Source: Fervidifonticultor_A sp037443565 (GTDB lineage Bacteria; Sysuimicrobiota; Sysuimicrobiia; Sysuimicrobiales; Humicultoraceae). From it: a DNA stretch of 64,000 bases. The notes under the pieces were generated by a model that saw nothing but the letters and a program-made list of their open reading frames with translations, did not search any database and had not been told where the DNA came from. This document shows, piece after piece, positions 54,837-63,634 of this stretch. The stretch is taken from assembly GCA_037443565.1 (NCBI GenBank), contig JBBIOB010000001.1:62001-126000 (forward strand), read 5' to 3'. The translations under genes and the position numbers were made by a program. The stretch's first letter is position 1; each line of letters opens with the position of its first letter.

Positions 54837-55954
54837 CAGGGCTCTCCCTCGGGCAGGGCATAGGCGTCCTCGCTGGAGAACGTGACCGTCGCCGGTCCCC
54901 CCACCGCGGGCAGGACGGTAGTGCCCACATTCGGAACGACTACCGCCATCTGACGGCCGCTGGCTAGCCGCACGCGCATCCGAACCACCGGCCCCTCGTA
55001 GAAGACCTCCTCAAGCGTCCCCCGCAGGGCGTTGGCGCCTCCGGGGGTCTCGACGCCGGGCTCGTTCCCTGCGACACACCGCAGCTTCTCGGGGCGGACG
55101 AACACCAGGCCCTGACGGCCGGCCTCGAGCCGTTCGGGGTTCCGGCAGACCAGCCGGCCTTCGGGGGTCTCCACGACGACGCGCCCGTCCTCGACCGCGA
55201 CGGTCCGGCCCGCGATGGCGTTGTTCTCGCCGACGAAGTACGCGACGAACTGCGTCTGCGGCTGCTCATAGATCTCCGCCGGCGTGCCGATCTGCTCGAT
55301 GCGGCCGCGGCTCATCACCGCGACCCGGTCCGACATCGCCAGGGCTTCACCCTGGTCGTGCGTAATGTAGATGAACGTTGTGCCCACGCGGTGCTGGATG
55401 GCCTTGAGCTCTTCCTTCATGTGCTCGCGCAGCTTGAGGTCCAGGGCGCCCAGCGGCTCGTCGAGCAGCAGCACGGTCGGCTCGATGATGAGCGACCGGG
55501 CGATGGCCACCCGCTGCTTCTCGCCCCCCGACAGCTCATCGACGCGCTTGCTCCCATACCCGGGAAGGTTGATGAGGTCGAGCTTGGCCGCCACGCGTGT
55601 GGCGATCTCACGCTCGGACACCCCGCGCATCCGCAGGCCGAAGGCGATGTTGTCGTACACGTTCATCAGCGGGAAGAGGGCGAGGTGCTGGAAGATCAGG
55701 CTGGTGGGCCGGCGGTTGGGTGGCACGCCCCGCATCGGCCGGCCGCCGATCAGGATCTCCCCTTCGTCGGGATCGATGAATCCCGAGATCATGCGGAGGA
55801 TGGTGGTCTTGCCGCACCCGCTGGGGCCGAGGATCGAGAAGAACTCGCCTCGGCCCACGTCGAGCGCGACGCCGGCGACCGCCGTGATATCGTGGTAGCG
55901 CTTGGTGACGTTGACGAGCTCGACGTCGACGTCGCGCCGGTGGGGATCGCTCAC
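54836..55954 (-). CDS. PotA-type ABC transporter ATPase
   Basis: A 372-residue ATPase with Walker A GPSGCGKTT, Q-loop IFQHLALFP, signature ELSGGEKQRVAIARSL, Walker B VLLLDEPLGALD and H-loop YITHDQGEA, followed by a TOBE domain from about residue 275. The start is GTG 55954. It lies between the binding-protein and PotB-type genes. A perfect 14-bp hairpin precedes it, consistent with lower expression of the membrane/ATPase genes than of the binding protein. Confidence 0.94.
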   Translation of the reverse strand: MSDPHRRDVDVELVNVTKRYHDITAVAGVALDVGRGEFFSILGPSGCGKTTILRMISGFIDPDEGEILIGGRPMRGVPPNRRPTSLIFQHLALFPLMNVYDNIAFGLRMRGVSEREIATRVAAKLDLINLPGYGSKRVDELSGGEKQRVAIARSLIIEPTVLLLDEPLGALDLKLREHMKEELKAIQHRVGTTFIYITHDQGEALAMSDRVAVMSRGRIEQIGTPAEIYEQPQTQFVAYFVGENNAIAGRTVAVEDGRVVVETPEGRLVCRNPERLEAGRQGLVFVRPEKLRCVAGNEPGVETPGGANALRGTLEEVFYEGPVVRMRVRLASGRQMAVVVPNVGTTVLPAVGGPATVTFSSEDAYALPEGEP

Positions 55955-55970
55955 AGGACACCGGATGGGA

Positions 55971-56001
55971 ACCGGGGAGGCGGCGGAGCCGCCTCCCCGG
56001 T
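55971..56001 (-). promoter_or_regulatory. Intercistronic 14-bp hairpin between PotD- and PotA-type genes
   Basis: ACCGGGGAGGCGGC (55971-55984) and GCCGCCTCCCCGGT (55988-56001) form a perfect 14-bp stem with a 3-base loop, 5 bases after the binding-protein stop. Lacking a U-run, it more likely blocks 3'-5' RNA decay or attenuates read-through, a known way of making more binding protein than permease. Confidence 0.6.
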
Positions 56002-56005
56002 GATA

Positions 56006-57157
56006 CTAGGCCGCCTTCAGCCGGTCCACGTACCCGGCGAACATATTCAGCCACCAGGTGTGCTCGATGCCGTACCACCAGAGGTTCCTGATGTCCTCGG
56101 GCGTGAACGACTCCTCGTACTGCTTCTTGATCGCCGGATCGAGGTGCGCCGCGGCGCCGTCGATAGCCGTGAAGTAGCCGCTCTCTTTCGTGAACAACGC
56201 CGCGTTGCTCGGATCGTACATGAAGTTCATCCACGCGTAGGCGGCGTCGAGGTTCGTCGCGCCCCTGGGGATGGCGAAACCGTCCATCCAGGTCATGGCG
56301 CCTTCCTTGGGAGCCACGAACTTGATGTCATGCCCGGCGCGGTCGAGCTTCCAGCCGGTGCCGTCCCAGGTCTGCGCGATCCACACCTCTTCCGTGGTGA
56401 GGAGCTTCTCGATCTCAGCGGCCGTGGCCCAGTAGGTCTTCACGTTCTTCTTCTTGCTGATGAGGAAGGCGAGAATCCGGTCGAGGATCGGCCGGGCCCT
56501 CTCCTCGCTCACGTAGACGTCGCGCATGCGGTTCCCCAGCCCCATCCACAGGCCGGTCGAGACGAACACGTGGAAGGTCGCCCGATAGGCCACCCGCCCG
56601 GCGAACTGATCCTGGTGGACCGAGCCGTACGAAGTCGGCCGGCGGGGAATCCTGAAGGTGTTGTGGGAGATCCCTTCGGTGCCCCAGTCGAAGGGGAGCC
56701 CGTACCGTCTGCCCCTCGACATGCCGCCGAGGTCCTCGGAGGCCTTGACCATGCTGGGAATCAGGTTCCTGAAGTTGGGGATTCGCCGTTCGTCAACCGT
56801 CTGGTAGAGGTTGAAGTCGAGCGCGGCCGGAATCAAGGTGACCGAGGGCTGGACCAGATCGTAGCCGGTGGCGCGCGTGGCCCTGAGCTTGCTGATCAGC
56901 TCGCCGTTACTGGCGTAGTAGGTGACCCGCACACTGTAGCCGGTCTCCTGCTCGAACTTCCTGACCAGGGGGGTCGGCGCGTAGCCTTCCCAGGTGAACA
57001 GGTTCAGCGTCCTGGCCGGCGCGGACTGCACCCGCTCCGGCCACGCGAGCGTTCGGCCCAGCACCGCCGCCGCGCCCGAGGCCAGGCCGGCCTTGAGCAC
57101 GGTCCGCCGGGAGAGCTTGGCTTCCAGAGATCTGGAGCCATAGATGCCATCGGACAT
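56006..57157 (-). CDS. PotD-like spermidine/putrescine-type binding protein with TAT signal
   Basis: A 383-residue periplasmic binding protein. The N-terminus AKLSRRTVLKAGLASGAAA is a twin-arginine signal, unusual but known in Pot-like proteins from several phyla. The mature part starts TLNLFTWEGYAPTPLVRKF, the PotD hallmark, and contains GYDLVQPSVTLIP, WGTEGISHNTF and EGAMTWMDGFAIPRGA. It is the first gene of a PotDABC set; co-direction with the corrinoid module downstream in transcription order suggests it imports the methylated substrate. Start chosen at ATG 57157 with GGGGTGGG upstream. Confidence 0.92.
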   Translation of the reverse strand: MSDGIYGSRSLEAKLSRRTVLKAGLASGAAAVLGRTLAWPERVQSAPARTLNLFTWEGYAPTPLVRKFEQETGYSVRVTYYASNGELISKLRATRATGYDLVQPSVTLIPAALDFNLYQTVDERRIPNFRNLIPSMVKASEDLGGMSRGRRYGLPFDWGTEGISHNTFRIPRRPTSYGSVHQDQFAGRVAYRATFHVFVSTGLWMGLGNRMRDVYVSEERARPILDRILAFLISKKKNVKTYWATAAEIEKLLTTEEVWIAQTWDGTGWKLDRAGHDIKFVAPKEGAMTWMDGFAIPRGATNLDAAYAWMNFMYDPSNAALFTKESGYFTAIDGAAAHLDPAIKKQYEESFTPEDIRNLWWYGIEHTWWLNMFAGYVDRLKAA

Positions 57158-57256
57158 GATCCCACCCCATTCCCGGATGAGCTGCCGTGCACCTGTCAAC
57201 GCAGGTTCCTTCTTCGCGTTCTGCCATGATGCTCCTTCACCAGGCCGACGGGGCGG

Positions 57257-57931
57257 CTAGGCGCGGCCGGCCGCGCGCATCTGTTCGACGAACTGGATGG
57301 CCAGGTTTACCCCGTCCTGTGCCGTCTCGCCGTAGCCATCCGCCTGGATCTTCCGGCAGTAGGCCTCTGTGACCGGCCCGCCACCGACCATGATCGTGTG
57401 TGTCTCGCGTATGCCGCGGGCATCGAAGAACTCGATCACCTCGCGCATCGACGGCATGGTCGTGGTCATGAGGGCTGAGAGCCCCACGATCTGGGCGCCG
57501 GTCTCCTCGGCCTTCTCCACGAACTTCCCGGGGTGCACGTTCACCCCAAGGTTGTGGACCTCGAAGCCCGCGACCTTGAGCAGCGTCCCGAACAGGTCCT
57601 TGCCGATCGAGTGGACGTCGCCCTTGACGGTGCCGATCACGGCCACGCCGCGCTTCAGCCGGCCTTCACCCATGGCCATGATGGCCGGTTCCAGGACCTT
57701 CATCGCCTCCAGGAAGACCTTGGCGGCCATCATCAGCTCGGGCAGAAAGATCTCCATCGCCTGGAACTTCTGGCCGATGATCGCGATGCCGCGCGACAGG
57801 CCGTCGTCGATGAGTTTCAGGGGAGGAATGCCCGCGTCCAGGCCCTTCTGGACCAGGCGCGCGCCCGCCTCGGCGTCGTAGTCGAGGACCGCCTCTCTCA
57901 GACCTTCGAGGATCGCTGCTTCATCACTCAT
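57257..57931 (-). CDS. Corrinoid methyl-carrier protein (MtmC/MttC family)
   Basis: A 224-residue methylotrophic corrinoid protein. An N-terminal four-helix cap (about 1-90) precedes the B12-binding Rossmann domain with the cobalt-ligand signature VKGDVHSIGKDLFG (DxHxxG, His about 107) and GLSALMTTTMPSM, then MVGGGPV. It accepts a methyl group on Co(I) from a substrate methyltransferase. It lies 17 bases after the MtmB-family gene, so it is the cognate carrier. Start ATG 57931 chosen by conservation; upstream open frame is a shadow. Confidence 0.95.
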   Translation of the reverse strand: MSDEAAILEGLREAVLDYDAEAGARLVQKGLDAGIPPLKLIDDGLSRGIAIIGQKFQAMEIFLPELMMAAKVFLEAMKVLEPAIMAMGEGRLKRGVAVIGTVKGDVHSIGKDLFGTLLKVAGFEVHNLGVNVHPGKFVEKAEETGAQIVGLSALMTTTMPSMREVIEFFDARGIRETHTIMVGGGPVTEAYCRKIQADGYGETAQDGVNLAIQFVEQMRAAGRA

Positions 57932-57948
57932 GGTCTCCTCCACGGCTG

Positions 57949-59322
57949 TTACCGGAGCGGCAGCCCGAGCCGTCGCAGATCTTCCTTGGCCTCGGCGTAG
58001 ACAGCGTAGTGCTGCGGCGTAGGAGTCAGCGTGTCCAGATTGTAGCAGTCCTGGAACCGGTACCCTTCGGGCGGGTTGTCCAGGTGCGACTCGTACCGGG
58101 CGAGCAGCGTTGTGACGATCTCGTTGGCCTCCCGCCGGCCGAGCCCCGCGGCCGCGTGGGCTACCTCGCAGGCGAACCGCATCTCCATGGGGCTGTAGTT
58201 GTCCAACAGGACGCCCTTCGCCGGATGGACCGTCTCGATGTTGGCGCCCGAGACGACGTCGGTGATGATGCGGGCCGCGGTCTCGTCGTAGAGCTGCGGC
58301 GTGGCGGTGCCCGCGGCGGCGTACCCCAGGTCGAAGTACGGGAACCGCATGTTGCGGCTCACGGCCTGGCAACCCAGGGCCACGCTGGTCAGCATCTCGC
58401 GCGCCGTGGAGTTGGACTGCTGGATGTGGAGCGAGTACAGTAGGTGGTAGGTGGCGCCGACCAACAGCGGCCCGGCCATGATGTACGCGGCATTGAGCAC
58501 CGCCGAGCCGATCACCCCTCCGGCGAACCCGCCGTAGATGGCGCCGGCGGCGAACCCCACGTTGCCGCCGAACGACAGGACGGCGGCCGTCTTGTTCATC
58601 ACGTTGTAGTCCAGTTTCATCTCCGACAGTGACACGATCAACCATCCGTCGGAGGGGCGCAGGCCGTATTCGGAATTCGTGACGGCGAGCACCCCCATCG
58701 GCGAGGCCGAGCTGGAGAGCAGGTTGATGATCGGCAGGCCCGGCCTACCGGCGCGGCGCATGGACTCCCGCCCCAGGCGCACCGACTGGATGGCGGCGTA
58801 GATCTCCGACGGCGCGCCCGCCTGCACTGGCATCCCGCGAATCTGGGTCAGCGCCGGGATGCTCATGGAGTCGGCGTGCGGGATCCGCGCGTAGCCTTCC
58901 ACCACGGCCGAGGCGATCTCGTCCGACGACACCGGGATGCCGCCGCCGACATGACACCAGGGAATCTGGGAGTCCTCGGGCCGGCGGGGCCGCATGAACT
59001 TCGCCTCTTTGCCTTCGCCCAGCGGACACTGCGTCGGCGCCAGGTGGATCGCCTCGTCGAGCTCTTCCCGCGAGAAGGTGATGACCCGGTTGGTGTCCGG
59101 GCAGTATGCGCCCGTCTCCACCAGGAAGTCGCCGGCGGCCAGAAAGATCCGATCGGCCAGATCGTCGTCCCAGGGGATGACGACATCCCTGGGTGGCGCG
59201 GTGAGCCCATGCTTCTTGATCGCCTTCTGGAGGTTTGGGACGAACCGCTGCATGTCGAAATCGTCGGGTGCGACGATCGGTCCCATCGCCGCGCGCCGGC
59301 AGATCTCCAGGAAGCTCACCAT
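57949..59322 (-). CDS. MtmB-family methyltransferase lacking pyrrolysine
   Basis: A 457-residue protein collinear with archaeal monomethylamine methyltransferase MtmB (458 residues). Matching landmarks: FLVETGAYCPDTNRVITFS (66-84), SMRRAGRPGLPI (187-198), SEMKLD (233-238), YGGFAGG (263-269), AKGVLLDN and FQDCYNLDTLTPTPQHYAVY near the end. In MtmB, pyrrolysine 202 follows the AGRPG motif; the aligned residue here is Ile199, encoded normally, with no in-frame stop. Using my memory of M. barkeri MtmB, E229 and E259 align with Leu228 and Ala258. So the fold is kept but the amine-activating site is replaced. AAGGAG lies 6-7 bases before the ATG. Partner carrier and THF methyltransferase are in the operon. 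The substrate is unknown. Confidence 0.87.
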   Translation of the reverse strand: MVSFLEICRRAAMGPIVAPDDFDMQRFVPNLQKAIKKHGLTAPPRDVVIPWDDDLADRIFLAAGDFLVETGAYCPDTNRVITFSREELDEAIHLAPTQCPLGEGKEAKFMRPRRPEDSQIPWCHVGGGIPVSSDEIASAVVEGYARIPHADSMSIPALTQIRGMPVQAGAPSEIYAAIQSVRLGRESMRRAGRPGLPIINLLSSSASPMGVLAVTNSEYGLRPSDGWLIVSLSEMKLDYNVMNKTAAVLSFGGNVGFAAGAIYGGFAGGVIGSAVLNAAYIMAGPLLVGATYHLLYSLHIQQSNSTAREMLTSVALGCQAVSRNMRFPYFDLGYAAAGTATPQLYDETAARIITDVVSGANIETVHPAKGVLLDNYSPMEMRFACEVAHAAAGLGRREANEIVTTLLARYESHLDNPPEGYRFQDCYNLDTLTPTPQHYAVYAEAKEDLRRLGLPLR

Positions 59323-59343
59323 GGCTGGCTCCTTTCGTCTCTG

Positions 59344-60258
59344 TCAGGTGCGACGCCTGCGCACCGCCGCGGCGATGAGCCGGATGTGCTCGGGCGTGCT
59401 GCCGCAGCAGGCACCGACGATGTTGGCCCCGGCGTCGAGGATCGCGGGATACGCCCCTGCCATCGCCTGAGGCGACAGGTCGTACACGGTGCGATCGTCC
59501 ACGATCTTGGGCATCCCGGCGTTGGGATACGCCGCCAGCCGGCCGGAGGTTACCCCCCGCATCTCCCGGATGATGACCGCGGCGCGGACCGGACCGCCCT
59601 CCCCGCAGTTGCAGCCCACGATGTCCGCGCCCGCGTCGAACAGCAGCCGTGCGACGTCCGTCGGCGTCGAGCCCCACAGCGTCCGGTCTATGCCCTTCCG
59701 GGCGCTATACTGGAAGAACATCGTGGCCATCACGGGCAGGTCGGCGGCGGACTTCGCGGCCTTGATGGCGGTCACGACCTCATCGGGGACCATCATCGTC
59801 TCCACGGCGAAGAGGTCTACGCCGCCCTCGGCCAGCGCAACGGCCTGCTCGGTGAAGTTGGCGCGCATCTCGTCCAGCGAGGTGTCGCCCATTGCCGCGA
59901 GCGTGTCGGGGAGATGCCCTGTCGGTCCGATCGACCCTGCCACGTACTTCCCCGGTGGGCAGACGGCGCGCGCCAGGCGCGCGGCCATGATGCTCAGGTC
60001 GCGCGCCCGTCCCTGCAGCTCGTAGGGCGCCAGCTTGAGGCGTGTGCCGCCGAACGTATTCGTCTCGACGATGTCGGCGCCGGCGTCGAAGTAGGCCCGG
60101 TGAATGCCGGAGACCACCTCGGGGTGGGTTTCGTTCCACAGCTCCGGGCAGGCGCCATCGACGAGGCCGGCCTCGAACAGCATCGTGCCCATGGCGCCGT
60201 CGAGGACCAGCACCTCGGAGGTCAACCGGTCGAGCAGCTCGCGCCCTCTCGGATGCAT
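59344..60258 (-). CDS. Homocysteine S-methyltransferase-like (MetH N-terminal domain type)
   Basis: A 304-residue TIM-barrel homocysteine methyltransferase. Start LVLDGAMGTMLFEAGL and ETNTFGGTRLKL are typical of MetH module 1 and BHMT. Zinc ligands are intact: Cys in DIVGCNCGEG and the Cys pair in IVGACCGSTPEHIR. It could transfer methyl from the corrinoid protein to homocysteine, or use a betaine-type donor. ATG 60258 (GAGGGA shortly upstream) is preferred to an in-frame TTG at 60276, because the RACE gene's TGA is at 60269. The next gene is the MtmB-family protein. Confidence 0.9.
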   Translation of the reverse strand: MHPRGRELLDRLTSEVLVLDGAMGTMLFEAGLVDGACPELWNETHPEVVSGIHRAYFDAGADIVETNTFGGTRLKLAPYELQGRARDLSIMAARLARAVCPPGKYVAGSIGPTGHLPDTLAAMGDTSLDEMRANFTEQAVALAEGGVDLFAVETMMVPDEVVTAIKAAKSAADLPVMATMFFQYSARKGIDRTLWGSTPTDVARLLFDAGADIVGCNCGEGGPVRAAVIIREMRGVTSGRLAAYPNAGMPKIVDDRTVYDLSPQAMAGAYPAILDAGANIVGACCGSTPEHIRLIAAAVRRRRT

Positions 60259-60268
60259 ATCCCGTCCC

Positions 60269-62128
60269 TCACTCAAACCGTAACGCCGTCAGAAACGCGT
60301 CCTGGAACTCAGGATGCGTTGCCAGCGAAACGTGTCTGATCTGTCCGGCCAGCGCGTCGGCGCGCCGGCGCTCGGTCTCGGAGACCAGGGCCATCTGCGC
60401 GCCCAGGCCCGCGGCGTTGCCGACGTAGCTCACGCGGTCGGCCGGCATCCGCGGGATGAGGCCGATTCGAATCGCGCTGCGGATGTTCAGGTAGTTGCCG
60501 AATCCGCCGGCCAGCATCAGCTCCGCGAGGTGATCCGCGGGTGTGCCGCTCAGGCGCTGCAGCATCGCGAGCCCGCTTCGGATCGCGCCCTTGGCGAGCT
60601 GCACCTGGCGGATGTCCGCCTGCGTCAGGACGATGTCCCTGCCCGTGGCGCTCTGGGACCCGGGCGCCAGGACAAACGCTGGGAGCCCGTCGGGCAATGT
60701 GATGATGCGGCGGCGCAGCGCGTCAGGCACGGCTCCGGACGGCTCGGGGTGCAGCCGGCCTGTGGCGTCCACGACCCCCGCGTCGAGCAGGCCGGCGATC
60801 GCATCGAGGATCCCCGAGCCACACACCCCCAGGGGTGATCCCGCGCCGATCACGTGGGAATCCACATCCTGCTCGATGCGGACCTGATCGATGGCGCCCC
60901 GGGCGGCGCGCATGCCGCACTGGAGCTGTGCACCTTCCAGCGCGGGTCCCGCAGGAGCCGAGCAGGCCGTCAGGCCGTCCGTGGACGCGAGGACCATCTC
61001 GCCGTTCGTGCCGATGTCCACGGCGATCCGGGGTTCGCGGCTCTCGTCGAGCCGGGTGGACAGGACCATGCCCACGGCATCCGCGCCCACGAAGCCCGCC
61101 ACGATGGGCAGCAGGAAGATGGGCGTCGGCGGACGCAGGCGCAGCCCCACCTCGGCGGCGGTGACTTTGACGCTCCGCCGGACGGCGGGCGCATACGGCG
61201 CCTGACCGACATAGGTGGGGTCGATGCCCAGGAAGAGGTGATGCATCACCGTGTTCCCCACGACGACGCCCTTGTAGATACGATCGCGATCGACGCCGGC
61301 CCTGGCGCACGCGTCCTCGATCTGCTCGTTCAGCATCCGGATGATACGGGTGTGGAGCTGACGAACGTTCGATGGGCCTTCCTGCGCGAAGGCGATCCGT
61401 GACATCAGGTCGCCGCCGAAGGCCGCCTGAGCGTTGAGGCCGGATGCGGTGGCCGCCACGACCCCGCTCGCCAGATCCACCAGATACCCGACAACCGTCG
61501 TCGTGCCGATGTCAAAGGCGATGCCGTAGGCCTCGGCACGAGTGTCCCCGGGTTCGGCGGCCAGCAGCGTGCGGTTGAAGCGCGCCAGGGTGAAGCCGGC
61601 GGGCTGCGATCGCAGCAGCAACGGGATGCGCCGGAGCGCCTCGAGGGACGCGTCGGCCACCTCCCCCTCGAGGCGGCGCAGCACCGCTTCCAGGTCCGAG
61701 TCGGGGCGATCCTCGTCGGACGGTGGCAACGCGGTGACGAACATCTTGTGCACACCTGAATCCAGGGTGAACCCCGCCGCCGAGCGCAGCGTCCGGGTCT
61801 CGGCCAGGATCTGAAACGCGGTCTCTTCGAAGATCGGCGCGGCCGCGACCGTCAGATCGCCCCAGGCTTCGGTCTGGCAGGCCAGGCGGTAGCGCTCTCT
61901 TACCTCGTCGTCGCCGAGTTGGATCCGGTCGGCCAGCCCGGCCGGCGGCGGGTTTCCGGCGACGATCTGCACCCGGCAGCTCCGGCAGCGGCCGCGCGCC
62001 CCGCAGGTCGCCACGATCTCGCACCCAGCCTGCTGCGCCGCCTGGAGGATCGTCGTGCCCACGGGCACATGCACCCGGTATCCGTTGGGCGCAAACACGA
62101 CGGTGACCGTGGTGCCGGTCATGGCCAT
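60269..62128 (-). CDS. RACE-type corrinoid-protein reductive activator (DUF4445, 2Fe-2S)
   Basis: A 619-residue reductive activator of corrinoid enzymes. Residues 1-100 are a plant-type ferredoxin domain with [2Fe-2S] cysteines 36, 42, 45-51 region and the later Cys in RLACQTEAWGD. A linker is followed by an ASKHA-fold ATPase (about 205-600) with phosphate motifs AFDIGTTTVVGYLVDL and AVDIGTNGEMVLAS, and the adenosine motif AGGFGNYLN. RACE proteins use ATP to reduce inactive Co(II) corrinoid to Co(I). Its presence shows the local corrinoid protein is a Co(I)-cycling methyl carrier. Confidence 0.93.
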   Translation of the reverse strand: MAMTGTTVTVVFAPNGYRVHVPVGTTILQAAQQAGCEIVATCGARGRCRSCRVQIVAGNPPPAGLADRIQLGDDEVRERYRLACQTEAWGDLTVAAAPIFEETAFQILAETRTLRSAAGFTLDSGVHKMFVTALPPSDEDRPDSDLEAVLRRLEGEVADASLEALRRIPLLLRSQPAGFTLARFNRTLLAAEPGDTRAEAYGIAFDIGTTTVVGYLVDLASGVVAATASGLNAQAAFGGDLMSRIAFAQEGPSNVRQLHTRIIRMLNEQIEDACARAGVDRDRIYKGVVVGNTVMHHLFLGIDPTYVGQAPYAPAVRRSVKVTAAEVGLRLRPPTPIFLLPIVAGFVGADAVGMVLSTRLDESREPRIAVDIGTNGEMVLASTDGLTACSAPAGPALEGAQLQCGMRAARGAIDQVRIEQDVDSHVIGAGSPLGVCGSGILDAIAGLLDAGVVDATGRLHPEPSGAVPDALRRRIITLPDGLPAFVLAPGSQSATGRDIVLTQADIRQVQLAKGAIRSGLAMLQRLSGTPADHLAELMLAGGFGNYLNIRSAIRIGLIPRMPADRVSYVGNAAGLGAQMALVSETERRRADALAGQIRHVSLATHPEFQDAFLTALRFE

Positions 62129-62152
62129 CGACTCGGGAGGATCATGGATCGG

Positions 62153-62782
62153 TCAGGCATCAGCACGGGAGGCCGGGATCAGGCCGTAGATCCCGGTGAT
62201 GGACTTCCGCGGCAGCATCACACATGACTCGGTCAGGTGCACCGACAGGTCGCCGCCTGCAAACGTCGAGAACAACACTCGCTGCTGGTCCAGGGGCCAG
62301 TCCGCAAAGCCCGGCGCTGTGCGCCCGGTCAGGCGTAGCCCGCGTGCGGCGGCCTCGGCCCGCAGCCTGTCCCGCAGCTGCCCGGTCAGCGCCTCCAGCG
62401 CGACCCATCCCGCTGTGTCGAGCAGTAGCCCGTCGGCGAATTGTTCCTCCGCAATCAACGCCTGTACGCGGCCTTCCAGCGCCGGTCCAATGGTCAGGAT
62501 GACGAGCACGGCCTCAGTGGCGTCATGGAGGAGCCGTGCCAGGGCGCGGCTGGTGAACTCGGTCCCGTCGGCCAGGCGCACGCAGCCGTCGGGTTCGGCG
62601 CGGCTCACCGGTTCCCGCCGCATCCACCCGCGCGGCACCACCAGCGCCTCGGCCAGCGATGCCATCCGGCGCGCCGTCTCACTGACGACCGGGGCGATCC
62701 TGTCAAGATCCCGGTACTTCTGCAGCCGCAGGATGAGATCCGGATCCACGCGCGGCCGTTGGAGGTCCAGATTCTCGACCAT
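62153..62782 (-). CDS. MetH-activation-domain-like protein
   Basis: A 209-residue protein similar to the AdoMet-binding reactivation domain of cobalamin-dependent methionine synthase. The AdoMet loop is recognisable as GRTAPGFADWPLDQQRVLF (about 158-176), and the C-terminal SCVMLPRKSITGIYGLI matches the MetH activation end. Stand-alone proteins of this type occur beside corrinoid methyltransferases. It may bind the cobalamin domain and help reductive remethylation. It lies 3 bases after the methyl-THF methyltransferase stop. Confidence 0.85.
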   Translation of the reverse strand: MVENLDLQRPRVDPDLILRLQKYRDLDRIAPVVSETARRMASLAEALVVPRGWMRREPVSRAEPDGCVRLADGTEFTSRALARLLHDATEAVLVILTIGPALEGRVQALIAEEQFADGLLLDTAGWVALEALTGQLRDRLRAEAAARGLRLTGRTAPGFADWPLDQQRVLFSTFAGGDLSVHLTESCVMLPRKSITGIYGLIPASRADA

Positions 62783-62785
62783 GGC

Positions 62786-63634
62786 TCAGCCTGACGACCG
62801 CGGGCCTCCTCCTGCCGCTCTGGCCGCCGGCGGCGTCTTCATGAAGTCTAACGTCCCGGCGCGCACGCCGGCCAGGTAGCGGCGGCAGAACTCGTCCTGC
62901 CCTAGCAGCATCTGGGCCGTGGTCAGGTTGGCCATCAGCCTCCGGTCGAGCGGATCGAGGATGAACGCGTCCATGCCGTGCGCCATACACAGGACGAGGA
63001 ACACCTGATTGATCTGGGCGCGATAGGGCAGCCCGAACGAGACGTTGCTGAGCCCGCAGATCGTCCGCACCTCGGGAAACCGCGCCTTGATCAGGTCCAG
63101 CGCCCCCAGGAAGACCACGGCAGACCGGCTGTCCGTCGCGATGGGGAACAGCAGCGGGTCGACGAGGATGTCGTGCGGCGGCACCCCGACCGCGGTGAGG
63201 CCATCGATCAGCCTGGACGCGAACTCCAGCTTGCCCGCGGCCGTGGACGGAATCCCCTGGTCGTCCATGCACAGGGCCACGACCTCCGGCTGGAACTCCT
63301 GGATCACCGGCAGGAGGGCCGCCCACCGGTCCTGCTCCAGGTTGATCGAGTCCAGCAGGGCCTTGCCCCGGTGCACCTCGAGGCCCCGGCGCAGCGCGAT
63401 CGGGTTGGGGCTGTCGATGCTGATCCGCACGTCGAGGGCGTCCTGGATGGTCCGCACGGCCCACTCCATGCACGCGACCTCGTCCTCCATCAACGTCGCG
63501 CAGTTGACATCCACCAGGTGCGCGCCGGCCTCGACCTGCCGCCGGGCGAGATCGACGATGGCTGCGGCATCGCGGGCTTCCAGCAGCGGCTGGATCTGCT
63601 TGCGGGTGGAGTTGATGAGCTCGCCGACGATCAG
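62786..63634 (-). CDS. Methyltetrahydrofolate:corrinoid methyltransferase (pterin-binding, MtgA/AcsE-like)
   Basis: A 282-residue pterin-binding TIM barrel, like MtgA, AcsE and the MetH THF module. Family features: start (L/M)IVGELINSTRKQ, then GAHLVDVNCATLMEDE, VRISIDSPNPIALRRGL, DSINLEQDRW, LCMDDQGIP, DPLLFPIATD and GLSNVSFGLP. It moves a methyl between the corrinoid protein and tetrahydrofolate. No ATG, GTG or TTG exists in frame where the conserved start must be; the CTG at 63634, overlapping the upstream TGA (CTGA) with GGAGG 10 bases ahead, fits as initiator. It links the demethylase to the folate C1 pathway. Confidence 0.9.
   Translation of the reverse strand: MIVGELINSTRKQIQPLLEARDAAAIVDLARRQVEAGAHLVDVNCATLMEDEVACMEWAVRTIQDALDVRISIDSPNPIALRRGLEVHRGKALLDSINLEQDRWAALLPVIQEFQPEVVALCMDDQGIPSTAAGKLEFASRLIDGLTAVGVPPHDILVDPLLFPIATDSRSAVVFLGALDLIKARFPEVRTICGLSNVSFGLPYRAQINQVFLVLCMAHGMDAFILDPLDRRLMANLTTAQMLLGQDEFCRRYLAGVRAGTLDFMKTPPAARAAGGGPRSSG

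Noticed and set aside
57194..57199. TTGACA as -35 box before the PotD-like gene
   Set aside because: Perfect hexamer on the minus strand, but no acceptable -10 element follows at 16-19 bases.
57158..57256. Frame from ATG 57227 with AAGGAG, upstream of the PotD-like gene
   Set aside because: It continues only as a shadow of the PotD-like gene in another frame and shows no family similarity.
57949..59322. Search for an in-frame TAG (pyrrolysine) in the MtmB-like gene
   Set aside because: The frame reads through normally with an isoleucine codon at the Pyl position; no amber codon, and no pyl genes in the window.
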